From Parabacteroides hominis (GTDB taxonomy: Bacteria > Bacteroidota > Bacteroidia > Bacteroidales > Tannerellaceae), in contig NZ_JACOOJ010000073.1 in NCBI RefSeq assembly GCF_014287585.1, positions 1 to 5,957 on the forward strand: a stretch of 5,957 nucleotides of DNA. Direction: 5' to 3'. Position 1 is the first letter of the stretch; each line of letters begins with the position of its first letter. Under the pieces are notes generated by a model. That model was given only the letters and a program-made list of their open reading frames with translations. It ran no database searches and was not told the DNA's origin. Positions 5,406-5,957 of the stretch are shown in pieces. Made by a program: the position numbers and the translations under genes.

Positions 5406-5812
5406 TGGACAAAGAGTTTTTTGAAATAGCAAATAGATTAGGCGTTTGCCGCCTTTTGCATGGCACAGAGAGTAAGGAAGACCTTATGCGCCTTCTCCTG
5501 ACACCGCAGGGTACGGAGTTCTGCACGAAGAACAATTTCCCGTCTATGGAACAATTACGGGAGTTCCGGGGCGTGAAGGCTGAAAGCATGGGTATTTATA
5601 TCGAGACGGATGTGGAACTGGTTAATCCGGTGAAGGTATTCCTGGCCGGTTCCAAGGCTATACTTCATTTTGATACGATCGGTCGCTACAATGTGATCCT
5701 GATGCACGGGGCGGAAGCCGAGATCCATGCGAGTAACTATGCCGTGGTGTTCGTAAAGAACGCGGGAGGTAAAACGATAACCCATAAGGATCATACAGCA
5801 CTTATATTATGA
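5405..5812 (+). CDS. Conserved-looking phage protein of unknown function, 135 aa, downstream of the tape measure
   Basis: ATG 5405 shares its A with the tape measure stop (TGATG), so the two are probably translationally coupled. A GTG at 5402 in the same frame would add one residue and is less likely. The N-terminal ~60 residues are helical (MDKEFFEIANRLGVCRLL, then GTEFCTKNNFPSMEQLREF). From ~63 the pattern changes to short alternating hydrophobic strands (GIYIETDVELVNPVKVFLAG, AILHFDTIGRYNVILMHGAE, IHASNYAVVFVKNAGGKTIT), which looks like stacked beta turns or a small beta-solenoid. Such a protein could be a tail or baseplate component, but this is inference from fold impression and position. 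I have a faint recollection of similar hypothetical proteins in Bacteroides prophages and cannot name a family. No signal peptide or membrane segment. The next gene overlaps it by 4 bases. Confidence 0.85.
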   Translation: MDKEFFEIANRLGVCRLLHGTESKEDLMRLLLTPQGTEFCTKNNFPSMEQLREFRGVKAESMGIYIETDVELVNPVKVFLAGSKAILHFDTIGRYNVILMHGAEAEIHASNYAVVFVKNAGGKTITHKDHTALIL

Positions 5813-5957
5813 CAATAGACGGAAAAGACATATATACCGAATGGGGATGTAAGTTATTGGAAGGTTCTTTTGATGATCTTCTGAAATATCCCAAACGTAA
5901 GGCGGTCAAATATAACAACTGGGCGGAAGCCGACGGGATCGATCCCGATCTGTCGGT
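5809..5957 (+). CDS. N-terminal part of a phage tail protein (possibly distal tail or baseplate), truncated by the window
   Basis: ATG 5809 overlaps the preceding stop in ATGA, a classic coupled arrangement. The first 49 codons read MTIDGKDIYTEWGCKLLEGS, then FDDLLKYPKRKAVKYNNWAE and ADGIDPDLSV, and the frame remains open to the window end. The opening (a short strand, a 'W/G' turn, then a K-Y-P-K-R-K element and a NNWAEADGIDPDL segment) resembles the start of tail proteins found just after the tape measure gene in Bacteroidetes siphophages, the position of distal tail protein (Dit). This is recognition by style and gene order, not a firm family match. The frame and start are secure; the name is not. 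Confidence 0.75.
   Translation, partial: MTIDGKDIYTEWGCKLLEGSFDDLLKYPKRKAVKYNNWAEADGIDPDLS

Overview
The window looks like part of the tail-gene region of a temperate phage or prophage of a Bacteroidales host (Bacteroides or Parabacteroides type). Three things point there. The tail proteins have a Bacteroidetes-prophage flavour. One reverse-strand gene belongs to a family I know from Bacteroides genomes (DUF5053). The only convincing promoter matches the Bacteroides TTTG / TAnnTTTG consensus rather than the E. coli -35/-10 type. Purine-rich Shine-Dalgarno sites are mostly absent before starts, which also fits. No attachment site, integrase, tRNA, CRISPR array or insertion sequence is visible.

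Layout: (1) positions 1-428, plus strand: the end of one small tail-region gene, overlapped in the -1 frame by a second small gene. Their arrangement ahead of the tape measure gene recalls tail-assembly-chaperone pairs. (2) Positions ~490-1290, minus strand: a compact self-contained cassette running against the tail operon. It has a Bacteroides-type promoter whose -33/-7 spacer is filled by a 22-bp dyad, a previously easy-to-miss 57-aa gene, a cUUCGg hairpin, a DUF5053 gene and a rho-independent terminator. An AAGATCTT palindrome sits before each of the two genes and at the end of the second, and the outer two copies form a 13-bp inverted repeat that brackets the coding part. (3) Positions 1311-1337: a second dyad built from the same TGTTTAT half-site, immediately before the tape measure start. 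(4) Positions 1338-5957, plus strand: a 1355-aa tape measure protein, a 135-aa protein of unknown role and the first 49 codons of a further tail protein, joined by stop/start overlaps (TGATG and ATGA), so probably one transcript.

Reading: the plus-strand genes should act together in building a long-tailed virion. The minus-strand pair looks like a moron, an independently transcribed accessory insert that may be expressed in the lysogen. The most interesting part is the ~90-bp intergenic stretch 1239-1337, where the cassette promoter and the tape measure start share related dyads. This suggests a regulatory link between cassette and tail genes, but that is inference. Function assignments outside the tape measure and DUF5053 families are tentative.
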